A DNA stretch of 64,000 bases from Wolbachia endosymbiont of Oedothorax gibbosus (GCF_936270145.1 NZ_OW370537.1:1364001-1428000), one strand, 5' to 3'. Numbered from the stretch's first letter, positions 31,289 to 40,509 are shown. The notes: a model not told the origin generated them from the letters alone. Made by a program: numbers and translations.

Positions 31289-33202
31289 TCAACAGTAGGC
31301 GTTACTCTTGATTACCTCAACATTTTCTCTTGGCAATTCTTTAATGAACCGAGAAGTGCGCATCGGTTGCCACTGGTTGTTAATTTCCCTCCTATCTGCA
31401 CATGAAATGATTAACCTTTCCTTTGCCCTGGTTATGCCAACATATGCAAGTCTCCTTTCTTCTTCTAAAGCTTTACCACTTTTATCTTCAAAAGATCTTT
31501 GATGAGGAAATAATCCCTCTTCCCAACCAGGTAGAAACACGCACGGGAATTCAAGTCCTTTGGCTGCATGAAGAGTCATAACATATACGGTGTCATCGTT
31601 ATTCATATTATCCACTTCCATCACTAGACTTATATGCTCCAAGAAAGTTGTGGCATTATCGAAATTTTTTAAAGATGAGATGAGCTCCTTGACATTTTCT
31701 ATTCGTGCTAAGCCTGTTACCTCCTCATTTTCAAGCATTTCAATATACCCTGATTGGTTTGCTACGATTTTAACGAATTCATGCAGTGGTTTTACACTTA
31801 CTATTTCTTCCCAAGCTTTAATTTTATTTAAAAAATCATTTAGTGAGAGTTTAATTCTTTCGGTTACTTGATTACTATTAACTAATATTTTTGCTGCCTC
31901 AAAAAAAGAAATTTTGTTATCCTGAGCAGTCGTGTATATTTTCTTTAGAGTTGTAGCTCCTATGCTTCTTTTTGGCCGATTTACTATCCTTTCGAAAGCT
32001 AAGTCATCGTTATTGTTTGTAACGAGTCTTAAATATGCAATTATATCCCTGACTTCCTGACGTTCGTAGAATTTTACGCCACTTATAATCTTGTAGGGAA
32101 TTGAATATTTTATAAAATACTCTTCGAGAACTCTAGTTTGAAAAGTGGCCCTTACCAGCACTGCAATGTCACTAAATCTGTATTTATTGAGCTTTAATAT
32201 CTGTTCGCTTATGAACCTTGCTTCAGCTTTTCCGTCCCATAACTTCATTACGTTTACCTTTTCCCCTTCAATGTTTGTTGTCCATAATTTTTTTTCTAAG
32301 CGAGTCTTATTGTGATTGATAACATATGACGCAGTTGCAAGTATGTGGGATGTTGACCTGTAGTTACACTCTAGTTTAACGGTTTTTGCATTTTTAAAAT
32401 CATCAGAAAACTTTAAAATATTTTCAACTTCTGCGCCACGCCAACTGTATATTGATTGATCGTCATCTCCCACACAGCAAATATTTGAGTGCTCTTCTGC
32501 AAGGTATTTTAGCCAAAGATACTGTATTGCATTTGTATCTTGATATTCATCTACCATGACATATTTAAACTTATTTTGGTAGTAGGACAGAACTTCAGTC
32601 TTTTGATTAAAGAGTTGTATGTTATATAGCAATAAGTCACCAAAATCGACGGAGTTAAGGAATTTTAACCTTTCCTGATATTGGTGATAGACTTTGAGTG
32701 CGGTTACGTATACTGGCCTAAATGATTGAATATCTTCCACTTCAGATGGCAATAAGCACTTCTCTTTCCATTGCTGAATAATATTCATAATGGTCTTACA
32801 TTTTTCTGATAGGTAATCAGGGCTTATTTCATTAATAATATTTTTTATTACCTGTAATTGGTCATCCACACCAATGATTGTAAAATTGGGGTTTAAGCCC
32901 ACAATTTCTGCGTGCAGGCGCAAAATTTTTGCTGCAATTGCATGGAAAGTGCCAAGCCATGGTATGTTTGTGCCTGTTAGCTCAAGTACCCTTGATACCA
33001 TCTCATTTGCTGCTTTATTTGTGAATGTCACTGCTAGTATCTCATCAGAATAAGCATGACCGTTTCTAATTATGTGTGCTATTCTTGAAGTAATCGTTCT
33101 TGTTTTTCCCGTTCCGGCTCCTGCCAGTATCAAAACTGGTCCATCTATGTTAGTTACAGCTGATTGTTGTTCTGGATTTAGCAGTGAGAGATAATCGTTC
33201 AT
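31289..33202 (-). CDS. uvrD: UvrD/PcrA-family ATP-dependent DNA helicase
   Basis: This is a superfamily 1 3'-5' helicase acting in nucleotide excision and mismatch repair and in clearing replication blocks. The 637-residue product opens LNPEQQSAVTNIDGPVLILA and shows motif I AGAGTGKTRT (about residues 27-36), motif II MVDEYQDTN (about 216-224), motif III DDDQSIYSWRGA (about 246-257), motif V VMTLHAAKGLEF (about 544-555) and motif VI EERRLAYVGITRAKERL (about 582-598). It is shorter than E. coli UvrD because the variable C-terminal tail is missing. The 3' 290-base gap to the Rpn gene contains one family-B repeat unit at about 31085-31150 and nothing else recognisable. Confidence 0.93.
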   Translation of the reverse strand: MNDYLSLLNPEQQSAVTNIDGPVLILAGAGTGKTRTITSRIAHIIRNGHAYSDEILAVTFTNKAANEMVSRVLELTGTNIPWLGTFHAIAAKILRLHAEIVGLNPNFTIIGVDDQLQVIKNIINEISPDYLSEKCKTIMNIIQQWKEKCLLPSEVEDIQSFRPVYVTALKVYHQYQERLKFLNSVDFGDLLLYNIQLFNQKTEVLSYYQNKFKYVMVDEYQDTNAIQYLWLKYLAEEHSNICCVGDDDQSIYSWRGAEVENILKFSDDFKNAKTVKLECNYRSTSHILATASYVINHNKTRLEKKLWTTNIEGEKVNVMKLWDGKAEARFISEQILKLNKYRFSDIAVLVRATFQTRVLEEYFIKYSIPYKIISGVKFYERQEVRDIIAYLRLVTNNNDDLAFERIVNRPKRSIGATTLKKIYTTAQDNKISFFEAAKILVNSNQVTERIKLSLNDFLNKIKAWEEIVSVKPLHEFVKIVANQSGYIEMLENEEVTGLARIENVKELISSLKNFDNATTFLEHISLVMEVDNMNNDDTVYVMTLHAAKGLEFPCVFLPGWEEGLFPHQRSFEDKSGKALEEERRLAYVGITRAKERLIISCADRREINNQWQPMRTSRFIKELPRENVEVIKSNAYC

Positions 33203-33267
33203 CGTAGCCCTATAGATTATAACTTCGTAAAGTTAAACCTATGATCGAAATATTGTAAAGGTTTTAT

Positions 33268-34146
33268 TAGACTTCTTGCATAACCATATAACAAACTTTT
33301 ATTGGGAATAGAAACAAAAAACTTACTTGACAAGCCTTGCCAGCCCCCTTATCATGACAGTGAAGCTATTTCATTTAACTTCGCAATCTGTGCAGATTAA
33401 AACGACAAGAAAACTTGTATTTGGCGTACTATGCTTAATTTTTTGCACTATGTGTACCTTATGTCTTTATCAAATTTCTAGGTTTTTACCTATATAAGCT
33501 GAAACGCTCTTACAAAGCGTTCAAGACATCACCCAACGTCAAATTTTAAAATAGAGAGTGAATAACTAGCTACTGCGGGTTTTCTATGCCTTTTTTTTCT
33601 GCCTGGTAAATTTCTTAAATATTAAAGCTAAGGTTAGTTGCATTTAAAAGCAGCTAAATTGCAGCGTTTAAGACTTAAAAAACGCCAATACTGAAAATAG
33701 ACAATGACCAGGGCTTCTTTTGCCTTTTTTTTCGTTTGGTAAATTTCTTAAACATTTATAGCTAAACGACAACCGTCATCCCGCTGCTTGTTAGCGGCTA
33801 AGAGATACCGCGAATGAACCGCGGTATGACGGTTAAGCAATTCGTCATCCTGCTACGTGTTAGCAGGATCTATGCTGGGAGATACCGCGAATGAATCGCG
33901 GTATGAAGGTCTGCGGCGGAACGACGGTTCGTGGCGGTATAGCAATTCGTCATCCCGCTGCTTGTTAGCGGGATCTCTTGTTAGCGGATGAGATACCGCG
34001 AATGAATCGCGGTATGACGGTGTAGATGATGGTTAAGTAATTCGTCATCCCGCTGCGTGTTAGCGGGATCTCTTGTTAGTGGCTGAGATACCGCAGCGGT
34101 ATAGCTATACCTTTTTCTACTTAGTTTGGGTTATGCAAGAAGTCTA
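33268..34146. mobile_element. Non-autonomous TA-flanked element, copy 3 (complete, about 0.88 kb)
   Basis: It starts TAGACTTCTTGCATAACC at 33268 and ends with the reverse complement at 34146. The core (about 33310-33765) begins CTTACTTGACAAGCCTTGCC and matches copies 1 and 2. The palindrome array (33773-34110) is much shorter than in copy 1, which accounts for most of the size difference. It separates uvrD (start 33202) from an unknown gene at 34213. No ORF inside is credible. The inner left end reads CATATAACAAACTTTTATTG and the inner right end ACTTAGTTTGGGTTATGC, so the two ends can be told apart. Confidence 0.75.
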
Positions 34147-34212
34147 ATAACATTTATTGCTATTTTACTCCATATCACTTATACTGTAAAGTAGGACATT
34201 ATAGGTTTTGCA

Positions 34213-35460
34213 ATGGTAAAAGAAGTTGAAGAGCTGATAAAAATTGTTGGTAAGGGCAACTTGCTTGAAGCATTGTTCATATGTATGGGCAGCTTTCAAC
34301 ATGATGGTGGCCGTAATGATTGTAGTATAGACCGTAGAAATCACCTTGGAGTATCTATATTTGCAAAAAAAAGCAAGGAAGAACCTCTCGATTACTACCT
34401 CAATCTTAAATTTAGTCTACAAGGTTTGCTTTTAATTTATAACAAAGCTTATGTACTTCTTAGCAAAGACAGGGAACTCAGCGTTAAAGAAGTTATAGAT
34501 GAAATTTATAAAGTTATTAAAAAATCTGAGTTAAAAAAAGACTTGGGTGAAATGGCAGATGATAAAAAGTTAGATACATTTAATACCTTGATCAATCCTA
34601 GAGGAGAAAAGGTATTGAAAACAGAAAAAGATTTTGAGGATCAAATAATTAAAGATGTTAAGGATGTACTTGAGACAAGTAATATAAAAGATCCTGACTT
34701 ATATAATAAAGTAATTGATTATTACTATTCTATACATGAAATAAATGTAAATAAAAACATTACATTATTATTTTCTAGTGCAAAGATGTTCCAGCATTTA
34801 TTTAGTACTGAGAATGATCAAACAGTAAGTATAGATCCATATTCCTGTATGTACTTTTATGTATTAGCTGGAATGCTGAGTGTAATCGAACCAGGTAAAA
34901 ACGGATTGGCTGTTTATGGACTGAATGACTTTCGTATAGACAGCACTAGGTCAACTTTTCCTGGTCTTTTTCATTTGGATAGTAATAAGTCAACATTACC
35001 TCCTTATTATCATTGCAAATGTGTTGAAAATTTTTGTATTGATCCATCGTACCATACACACTATAAAAATATGTCATGTAATATTCCAAAAGAGTTACTC
35101 AAAAATCAAGATAGGTTTGAATTTGAAAGGATAGTAAATAGAAATGCATATTGCGTAACTAGACAAGAAACAAAATACACGGAACATAAAAACACAGTCT
35201 GTAAACTTATTTTGGGTATATTTGTATTATCTGTTGGGTTATATGTTGCTGATTATTTCCTTATGGAGCAAAAATTGTTCAACTCAATGAATCCACAAAC
35301 TAATCTAATAATTGCTGCGGTGCTGACTATTGTGGTAGTATGTGCTTTATTTCAATTACTGAAATCACCACAGGAACCACCACTTTCAACAGTCAATGGA
35401 ATGACGAATGAAAATTTAGAACAGCCCCATGCAAAACAAGCTATAAATGTAGCAACTTAA
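34213..35460 (+). CDS. Hypothetical protein with two C-terminal membrane helices
   Basis: The 415-residue product is not recognised. A soluble N-terminal part of about 320 residues includes a Cys/Tyr/His-rich stretch (YYHCKCVENFCIDPSYHTHY, about residues 260-279). It is followed by two hydrophobic helices (about 326-344 and 362-382) and a short hydrophilic tail. This tail-anchored hairpin layout suggests a membrane protein with a large cytoplasmic or exported head. It lies directly after the non-coding element and 44 bases before ppa. The Cys/His cluster could bind a metal; that is speculation. It may be a Wolbachia-specific factor. Confidence 0.7.
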   Translation: MVKEVEELIKIVGKGNLLEALFICMGSFQHDGGRNDCSIDRRNHLGVSIFAKKSKEEPLDYYLNLKFSLQGLLLIYNKAYVLLSKDRELSVKEVIDEIYKVIKKSELKKDLGEMADDKKLDTFNTLINPRGEKVLKTEKDFEDQIIKDVKDVLETSNIKDPDLYNKVIDYYYSIHEINVNKNITLLFSSAKMFQHLFSTENDQTVSIDPYSCMYFYVLAGMLSVIEPGKNGLAVYGLNDFRIDSTRSTFPGLFHLDSNKSTLPPYYHCKCVENFCIDPSYHTHYKNMSCNIPKELLKNQDRFEFERIVNRNAYCVTRQETKYTEHKNTVCKLILGIFVLSVGLYVADYFLMEQKLFNSMNPQTNLIIAAVLTIVVVCALFQLLKSPQEPPLSTVNGMTNENLEQPHAKQAINVAT

Positions 35461-35504
35461 AAGTATATATTGTATAATTCTTGCTTTTGATAAAGAGGTA
35501 ATTT

Positions 35505-36002
35505 ATGGATTTAAGTAAAATAACAGCGGCGGTGAATGTGGTAATTGAAATAAGTGCAAATGCTGAGCCTGTAAAGTATGAATTTAATAAAGAGCTTGGG
35601 TTGTTACAAGTTGACAGATTTTTGTCTACCTCAATGACTTATCCTTGCAATTATGGGTTTATACCAAATACCTGCGCAGGTGATGGTGATCCTGTGGATG
35701 TTTTGGTGCTAACTCAGTTTCCCTTAGCATCTAGTGTTTTAATATCGGTGCGTCCAATAGGCGCATTACTTACTAAAGATGAAAAAGGAGAAGATGAAAA
35801 AATATTAGCTGTGCCTATTTCCAGTGTTGATAGCTATTATGACAATATAAAGGACTATTCTGACTTATCTAAAAACCTATTAGATAAAATTGTTCATTTC
35901 TTTTCTCATTATAAAGATCTAGAAAAGGGAAAAACAGTAGCAGTTGGAGAATGGGTTGGTATAGAAGAAGCAAAGAAAATCATTGAAAAAAGCAGAAATT
36001 AG
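35505..36002 (+). CDS. ppa: Inorganic pyrophosphatase
   Basis: A family I soluble pyrophosphatase hydrolyses PPi to phosphate and so pulls nucleic acid and protein synthesis forward. The 165-residue product has the signature AGDGDPVDVLVL (about residues 63-74) with the metal-binding Asp residues, preceded by MTYPCNYGFIPNT (about 46-58). A conserved Lys/Tyr pair region lies near HFFSHYKDLEKGK. Length is normal. The ATG at 35505 follows AAAGAGGTAA. Confidence 0.96.
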   Translation: MDLSKITAAVNVVIEISANAEPVKYEFNKELGLLQVDRFLSTSMTYPCNYGFIPNTCAGDGDPVDVLVLTQFPLASSVLISVRPIGALLTKDEKGEDEKILAVPISSVDSYYDNIKDYSDLSKNLLDKIVHFFSHYKDLEKGKTVAVGEWVGIEEAKKIIEKSRN

Positions 36003-36039
36003 TTTTTATTGATTTATAGCTAAAATGGCTCTACAATTT

Positions 36040-36425
36040 GAAAAACAACAAATTCGTCATTCCGCTACTTGTTAGCGGAATCTATACCGCGCACAACTGT
36101 ACGAACATTCATTCTTGAAGGTAAACTGCACAGCAAATGGTGTCATTCCAGTCTGGAATCCAGCTTTTTCATCCAAGACGGCAGCGCCTTCTTCTTCTGT
36201 CATCCCAGTGCTTGACGCTGGTTTACTTTATGATGATGTCATGAAAGTAGCTGACACTGGGATCCAGAAGACTTAATTTCAACCAAATAATAAAGGCTAG
36301 ATCCCAGTGTCACGCACTGGGATGACAAAAAAGAGGCTACTTGGATGACATCATAGGGGCGCTGGCCTCCTGCTAGACAACGTTCGTACAGCTATGGAAT
36401 GAATCGCGGTATGATGTAGGGAGAC
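36040..36425. repeat. Mixed palindromic repeat block between ppa and tRNA-Ser
   Basis: The block holds family-A units (about 36185-36270 and 36300-36365), a family-B unit (36055-36090) and a third small motif, CGCACAACTGTACGAACATT, also found near 49390 and 49510. A stretch of about 100 bases, including GTTTACTTTATGATGATGTC and CCAAATAATAAAGGCTAGAT, matches the reverse strand of 18255-18345. This block explains most of the 555-base gene-free interval; the remainder (36426-36557) is AT-rich upstream DNA of the tRNA. Confidence 0.75.
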
Positions 36426-36557
36426 CTTTCTTGGGTTAGCTATAGATTTTTGTACCACAGATCTAAAAATTACAGTTGTTCGGAAAAATGTTGCAATTAA
36501 AAGCATTAGACAGGCGGTAGAGGTCTTGGTATTATATAATCTTTAGGTTCTAAATTT

Positions 36558-36648
36558 GGAAGGGTGGCCGAGCGGCTGAAGGCGGCGGTTTGCTAAACCG
36601 TTATACGACCCAAAAGTCGTATCGAGGGTTCGAATCCCTCTCCTTCCG
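36558..36648 (+). tRNA. tRNA-Ser (anticodon GCU)
   Basis: The 91-base tRNA starts GGAAGGGTGGCCGAGCGGCT and ends CTCTCCTTCC plus discriminator G. The anticodon stem-loop is CGGTT-TGCTAAA-CCG with anticodon GCT, reading AGC/AGU. A long variable arm (ATACGACCCAAAAGTCGTAT) identifies a class II tRNA, consistent with serine. The T-arm is GAGGGTTCGAATCCCTC. A TATAAT at 36535-36540 may be its -10 box, though no good -35 is seen. The CCA end is not encoded. Confidence 0.96.
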
Positions 36649-36807
36649 TATACTGTTTTAGCACGGTTTAAATTCGCTATGTTGGCATATTTTTAGCCTA
36701 TTTACCTGATTTTGTTGCAATGGTCTTTATTTCCATTGTCACTGAGATCACTATTAAAAAATTGGCTAGCATTATTTATTATAGAATTGGTTATTAACCT
36801 TACTTAT

Positions 36808-37953
36808 ATGCATAAAATACTAATTTTACTGTTGATAGTGTTGCCACTTAGGTTGCTTGCAACCGAGATTGAAATTGTTGCAGATGTAAATGGTGAGCCA
36901 ATTTCAAATTTAGATATCGAAAAACGCATCAACTTGATAAATTCATTGTTTGGCACTCAAAGTGTTAATCAAAAAGAAGCAAAACCTCAAATGCTTAGGG
37001 AGCTAATAGACGAAATTATCATTACCAATGAAGCGCAGAGGCTGAATATAAAATTGAGCAACGAGGAGTTAGATAATGCTATCATGTTATTTTTAACCCA
37101 AAGTTTTAAACTTAAGGCTAATGAAGTTGATCAATACATAGAGAAGCATAATATAGATCTTGGTATTTTAAGAAAACAAATAAAATGTCAGTTACTGTGG
37201 AGCAAAATTATTGAAGTAAGAATTGTGCCATTTATTAATATAAGCGATAAAGAAGTAGATGATGTAAAAAGGCAAACAGAAAAGCCAGATTATCTTATCA
37301 CGTTCCAAGAGTTTATAATTCCTGATCAAAAAGACAAGGATGTTTATGGTATAGCTGAAGATTTAGTAAAAAAATTACGTAATAGTAATGATCCAGAATC
37401 TCCAATAAAGATGCGTAAAGCAACAGTTAATTTAAGTCAGCTCAAAGATAAACTTAAGAGCGTTTTAGAAAGACTAGAAACCGGCGATATAGCAGGTCCA
37501 TTCAGTTTCAGCGGAAGTTACTCCATTATAAAAGTCATAGATAAGGTACAACTTAATCATGCACTGCTGGAAAGCACTTTAAAATTAAAACAGATTGTGG
37601 TTGAAGGTTCAGAAAGTTTATTAGATAATCTCAAAGAGCAAAAAGTTAATTGTTTAAATTTTGATAAATTGGCAGATAATTTCAAGTTACCAAGCGTAAA
37701 AGAGTTTGAAATAAAAATGCGAAATTTAAATCCTGATTTACAGATTTTATTTAGTAAAACAAGTGTGAATGAAATAGTAGAATTGAGAGAAAATGGCACT
37801 GCAAAGTTGATGATGTTGTGTGATATCAAGAGTAATGCAGCGGATATAGAAGCAATTAAACAGCAGATGTACCAACAAAAGATTATGATACAAAGCAACT
37901 TATTATTAGATGATATGCGTAAAAATGCAGCTGTTAGTTATCGATTTAATTGA
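36808..37953 (+). CDS. surA: SurA-like periplasmic chaperone / peptidyl-prolyl isomerase
   Basis: SurA escorts outer-membrane proteins through the periplasm. From the ATG at 36808 the product is 381 residues with a signal peptide (MHKILILLLIVLPLRLLATE). It has the SurA N-terminal domain (IVADVNGEPISNLDIEKRIN, about residues 23-42; MLRELIDEIIITNEAQRLNI, about 63-82) and one parvulin-like region (about 170-260, with ITFQEFIIPD, QLKDKLKSVLERLETGDIAG and FSFSGSYSIIKVID). A TTG 32 codons upstream is open but would bury the signal peptide, so I reject it. Its stop is followed at 37995 by the next gene. Confidence 0.85.
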   Translation: MHKILILLLIVLPLRLLATEIEIVADVNGEPISNLDIEKRINLINSLFGTQSVNQKEAKPQMLRELIDEIIITNEAQRLNIKLSNEELDNAIMLFLTQSFKLKANEVDQYIEKHNIDLGILRKQIKCQLLWSKIIEVRIVPFINISDKEVDDVKRQTEKPDYLITFQEFIIPDQKDKDVYGIAEDLVKKLRNSNDPESPIKMRKATVNLSQLKDKLKSVLERLETGDIAGPFSFSGSYSIIKVIDKVQLNHALLESTLKLKQIVVEGSESLLDNLKEQKVNCLNFDKLADNFKLPSVKEFEIKMRNLNPDLQILFSKTSVNEIVELRENGTAKLMMLCDIKSNAADIEAIKQQMYQQKIMIQSNLLLDDMRKNAAVSYRFN

Positions 37954-37994
37954 AGCTAGAGAGTATTTTTCGTTTTTTACTCTATAAAAAGTTT

Positions 37995-38615
37995 ATGAAG
38001 AATATAATGCTAATTGGTGGTGGAGTTGGAAATGCAGTGTTATTTTCGATAGGGAAGGCATGTCTTGAAAATAATAACAAGGTTTTGTACTTTGCTGGCT
38101 ATAAAAAATTAAGTGATGTATTTAAACGAGCACTGATAGAGCGTGCATCAAACGCAGTAGTTTGGGCATGTGAAGAAGGATTAATAGAAACAAGCAGAGA
38201 TCAAGATAAATCCTTTCATGGTAATATAGTTGATGCAATAGTCTCTTATCAACAAGAAAGATTAGGTATTAATTTGAACGTTATAGATAAAATTATCACT
38301 ATTGGTTCTGATAAAATGATGAAAGCTGTGAATGAAGCTAGAAAAACAATTTTAAAGCCATCTCTGAAACCAAAACACATAGCAATATCATCCGTTAATT
38401 CTCCTATGCAGTGTATGATGAAAGAAATCTGCGCTCAGTGTGTGCAGCAACATATAAATAAGGAAACAGGAGAAAGAAGTTTTGTTTATAGTTGCAGTAA
38501 TCAAGACCAGGATATGGAATTTATTGACTTTGACTTTTTAAGTGAGCGCTTGAAGCAAAATAGTTTACAAGAAAAACTTACTGCAAAATGGATAGATCAT
38601 GTTCAAAGATATTAA
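37995..38615 (+). CDS. NAD(P)-binding / iron-sulfur module of a glutamate synthase-like oxidoreductase
   Basis: The 206-residue product begins with a nucleotide-binding strand-loop (NIMLIGGGVGNAVLFSIGKA, about residues 3-22), as in the NAD domain of ferredoxin reductase and PyrK-type proteins. It ends with a Cys cluster MQCMMKEICAQCVQ and VYSC (about 136-170) that may bind iron-sulfur. This resembles the C-terminal module of large alphaproteobacterial FAD-dependent oxidoreductases related to the glutamate synthase small subunit. No FAD-domain part lies upstream, because surA abuts it. It is either a stand-alone module or the remains of a split gene. It overlaps the next gene by 17 bases. Confidence 0.7.
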   Translation: MKNIMLIGGGVGNAVLFSIGKACLENNNKVLYFAGYKKLSDVFKRALIERASNAVVWACEEGLIETSRDQDKSFHGNIVDAIVSYQQERLGINLNVIDKIITIGSDKMMKAVNEARKTILKPSLKPKHIAISSVNSPMQCMMKEICAQCVQQHINKETGERSFVYSCSNQDQDMEFIDFDFLSERLKQNSLQEKLTAKWIDHVQRY

Positions 38616-39150
38616 ACAGCACAAAAAGGAAATAAGAGAGCAATATAGAGCTATAAGAAAAGATATTGATGAAAGTTATTCCAGTTATGCGGCAAATTCC
38701 CTTATTAATCTCTTTAATCAGAACTTAAGTTACGTTAAAGGCAAAACAATAGCAGCTTACATTCCAATGGATGGGGAAATAGATGTTGTACCTTTGATGT
38801 ATAGCTTATTCGATTTAGGTTATAAAATAGCGGTTCCTGATAAAAATCAGTTACTAAAATTCGAGGAATGGAACGAAACAAATGAAGATGTAATTCCTGA
38901 CGTAATCATTACTCCTGTTATTGCTTTTGATGATCATTTTAATAGATTAGGTTTTGGCGGTGGTTGGTATGATACAATGATAAAAAAATTACGGCCGCTT
39001 GGAAAAATATTTATAGGTGTAGCCTATGAGAAACAATATTGTAAAGATTTACCTGTAGAAAAACATGATCAAAAATTGGATATTATAATCACTGAAATGT
39101 GTGTTAGATGTGGAGGTGGATTGCTCAAAAAAGTGGATAAAAAGGAGTAG
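38599..39150 (+). CDS. 5-formyltetrahydrofolate cyclo-ligase
   Basis: The enzyme converts 5-formyl-THF to 5,10-methenyl-THF with ATP and returns this storage folate to one-carbon metabolism. The 183-residue product shows the N-terminal helical QHKKEIREQYRAIRKDI (about residues 6-22), the beta-strand TIAAYIPMDGEIDV (about 50-63), and the nucleotide and folate loop RLGFGGGWYDTMI (about 116-128). Length matches the family. It overlaps the preceding gene by 17 bases, so the two are probably co-transcribed with surA. Confidence 0.92.
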   Translation: MFKDIKQHKKEIREQYRAIRKDIDESYSSYAANSLINLFNQNLSYVKGKTIAAYIPMDGEIDVVPLMYSLFDLGYKIAVPDKNQLLKFEEWNETNEDVIPDVIITPVIAFDDHFNRLGFGGGWYDTMIKKLRPLGKIFIGVAYEKQYCKDLPVEKHDQKLDIIITEMCVRCGGGLLKKVDKKE

Positions 39151-39203
39151 CGTAACCCCACTTTCTAATAGTAATTTTTGCGTCAAAACTCTCCTCAAAT
39201 GCA

Positions 39204-40082
39204 TCAAATCTCTTTTTTGATTCCTTCTTCACTCACTCGTTCAGGACTTGGACTATCTACTTGAGAATATGGCTTCATTTCCTGAGCTTTCTCATTAACT
39301 TTTTGTTCTACCTCTTTTATGTCACTACCAATTGCCATAATTGCAGGTTGAAATTCATTCATAAGAATGTGAAATCCTTTCTTTTTAGATTCTTCCGTGT
39401 CTTTAGATCTTTCCATATCTGCTACATGAGTACTAAGACCTTTGTTCATAAGTCTGCTCATGTCATCTTCTGAAAAATTTTCAATGGTTCCATTCTTTAC
39501 TAACTCTTGTATAGCAGATCGCTGCCCTTCATTTTGAAGCATTTCTAATATTTTTTTCCTATCAGCAAGGAATTCTTTAATGTTAACGTCTGTGTGATCT
39601 TTAAGACTAATGTTTGTAATAGTTTCAAGCACGTTTGTTTTTAATCTACTAAAATTATTCTCTCTTGCTTGAACTTCAGGTAATTTATCGATTATATTTT
39701 TCACAAAACTTTTCACTGCTTTTCCTGCTTCAATCGCACCTTCTTTTATCTCACCTCTATGCTGATATATAGCATAACCAATAGCAGCTATAGCAACTAG
39801 CGCTACAAACCCTGCTAATGCTGCTCCTCCAATTATTAATGCACCAGTTACTCCTCCTACTGTTAATAAACCTGCCAGTGTACCAGTTAGTGTTGTAACT
39901 GCTGCTCCACTTATAACTCCTTGTATTAACAATCGATTACCTAAAGCTTCCAGCTTGTTCTCCATTACTCTATTTTTACCAACTTGCTCAGCTAGCTTTT
40001 TGAATTTTTCTATTTTAGATAATCCTTTTGACATAGCTGCCAAAAATTCTTCGCTTTTCCTACTACTTATACCAAGTCTCAT
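39204..40082 (-). CDS. Hypothetical protein with a glycine/alanine-rich membrane hairpin
   Basis: The 292-residue product has a basic helical N-terminus (about residues 1-50), a Gly/Ala-rich hydrophobic hairpin (about 52-106; GALIIGGAALAGFVALVAIA), then a charged helical C-terminal region to the end. No known domain is recognised. The layout and the sequence style after the hairpin (KEGAIEAGKAVKSFVKNI) resemble the unknown protein at 49619-51145 (KDKVKEGYEHSVDSLKKG), so the two may be distant relatives. A host-membrane role is possible but not shown. The intervals 39151-39203 and 40083-40131 show nothing. Confidence 0.7.
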   Translation of the reverse strand: MRLGISSRKSEEFLAAMSKGLSKIEKFKKLAEQVGKNRVMENKLEALGNRLLIQGVISGAAVTTLTGTLAGLLTVGGVTGALIIGGAALAGFVALVAIAAIGYAIYQHRGEIKEGAIEAGKAVKSFVKNIIDKLPEVQARENNFSRLKTNVLETITNISLKDHTDVNIKEFLADRKKILEMLQNEGQRSAIQELVKNGTIENFSEDDMSRLMNKGLSTHVADMERSKDTEESKKKGFHILMNEFQPAIMAIGSDIKEVEQKVNEKAQEMKPYSQVDSPSPERVSEEGIKKEI

Positions 40083-40131
40083 TGATAATAAGACAAATTA
40101 AAAATAGCCCTTTTGCCTGTAATTGCGGAGT

Positions 40132-40359
40132 TTAAGCAAATTTATAATATGTACTATTTGTCTTCCCAATAACGAAGTTTGGTATTAATAAAAGAATTAC
40201 GCTTCCCTCTTCAGTTAAATCTAGATCTTTTAGATCTTTATTTTCATCCAGAAAACTTTTTATTTTTTCTTGTAAATCTTCACTTTCCTGAACAATTTCA
40301 AGTACACCTTGGGTAAGATACTCATTGTTGCCAGTATCTACTGCACCACCTTCTACCAT
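40132..40359 (-). CDS. Small hypothetical protein with a transposon-derived C-terminus
   Basis: From the ATG at 40359 (AGGA 7 bases upstream) this encodes 75 acidic residues (MVEGGAVDTGNNEYLTQGVL, then QESEDLQEKIKSFLDENKDL). The last 10 or so codons (NFVIGKTNS) lie on a 32-bp segment identical to part of the decayed IS4 transposase at 29623-29654, read in the opposite sense. The original 3' end was thus replaced by a fragment of mobile DNA, and the gene may be a truncated remnant. The function is unknown. Confidence 0.5.
   Translation of the reverse strand: MVEGGAVDTGNNEYLTQGVLEIVQESEDLQEKIKSFLDENKDLKDLDLTEEGSVILLLIPNFVIGKTNSTYYKFA
40154..40185. repeat. 32-bp exact match to the decayed IS4 transposase gene
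   Basis: CTATTTGTCTTCCCAATAAC and the next 12 bases are identical to 29623-29654, in the same orientation on the plus strand. Neither element end is near, so this is a small captured internal fragment of the transposase gene. Confidence 0.85.
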
Positions 40360-40509
40360 ATTCAATTCCTATCAATCATAAATATGCCTAATTATACATA
40401 CTAATTATTAATTATATTATAATAAGTATGAGATAATTAATATAATAACCTCTTTCCAAATATAGAATTTGTATTAAAATACCTAGATTACATGAAATTA
40501 AGGTACTTT

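Noticed and set aside
31172..31405. 77-codon plus-strand frame over the uvrD 3' end
   Set aside because: It is antisense to the conserved uvrD coding region and has no recognisable content.
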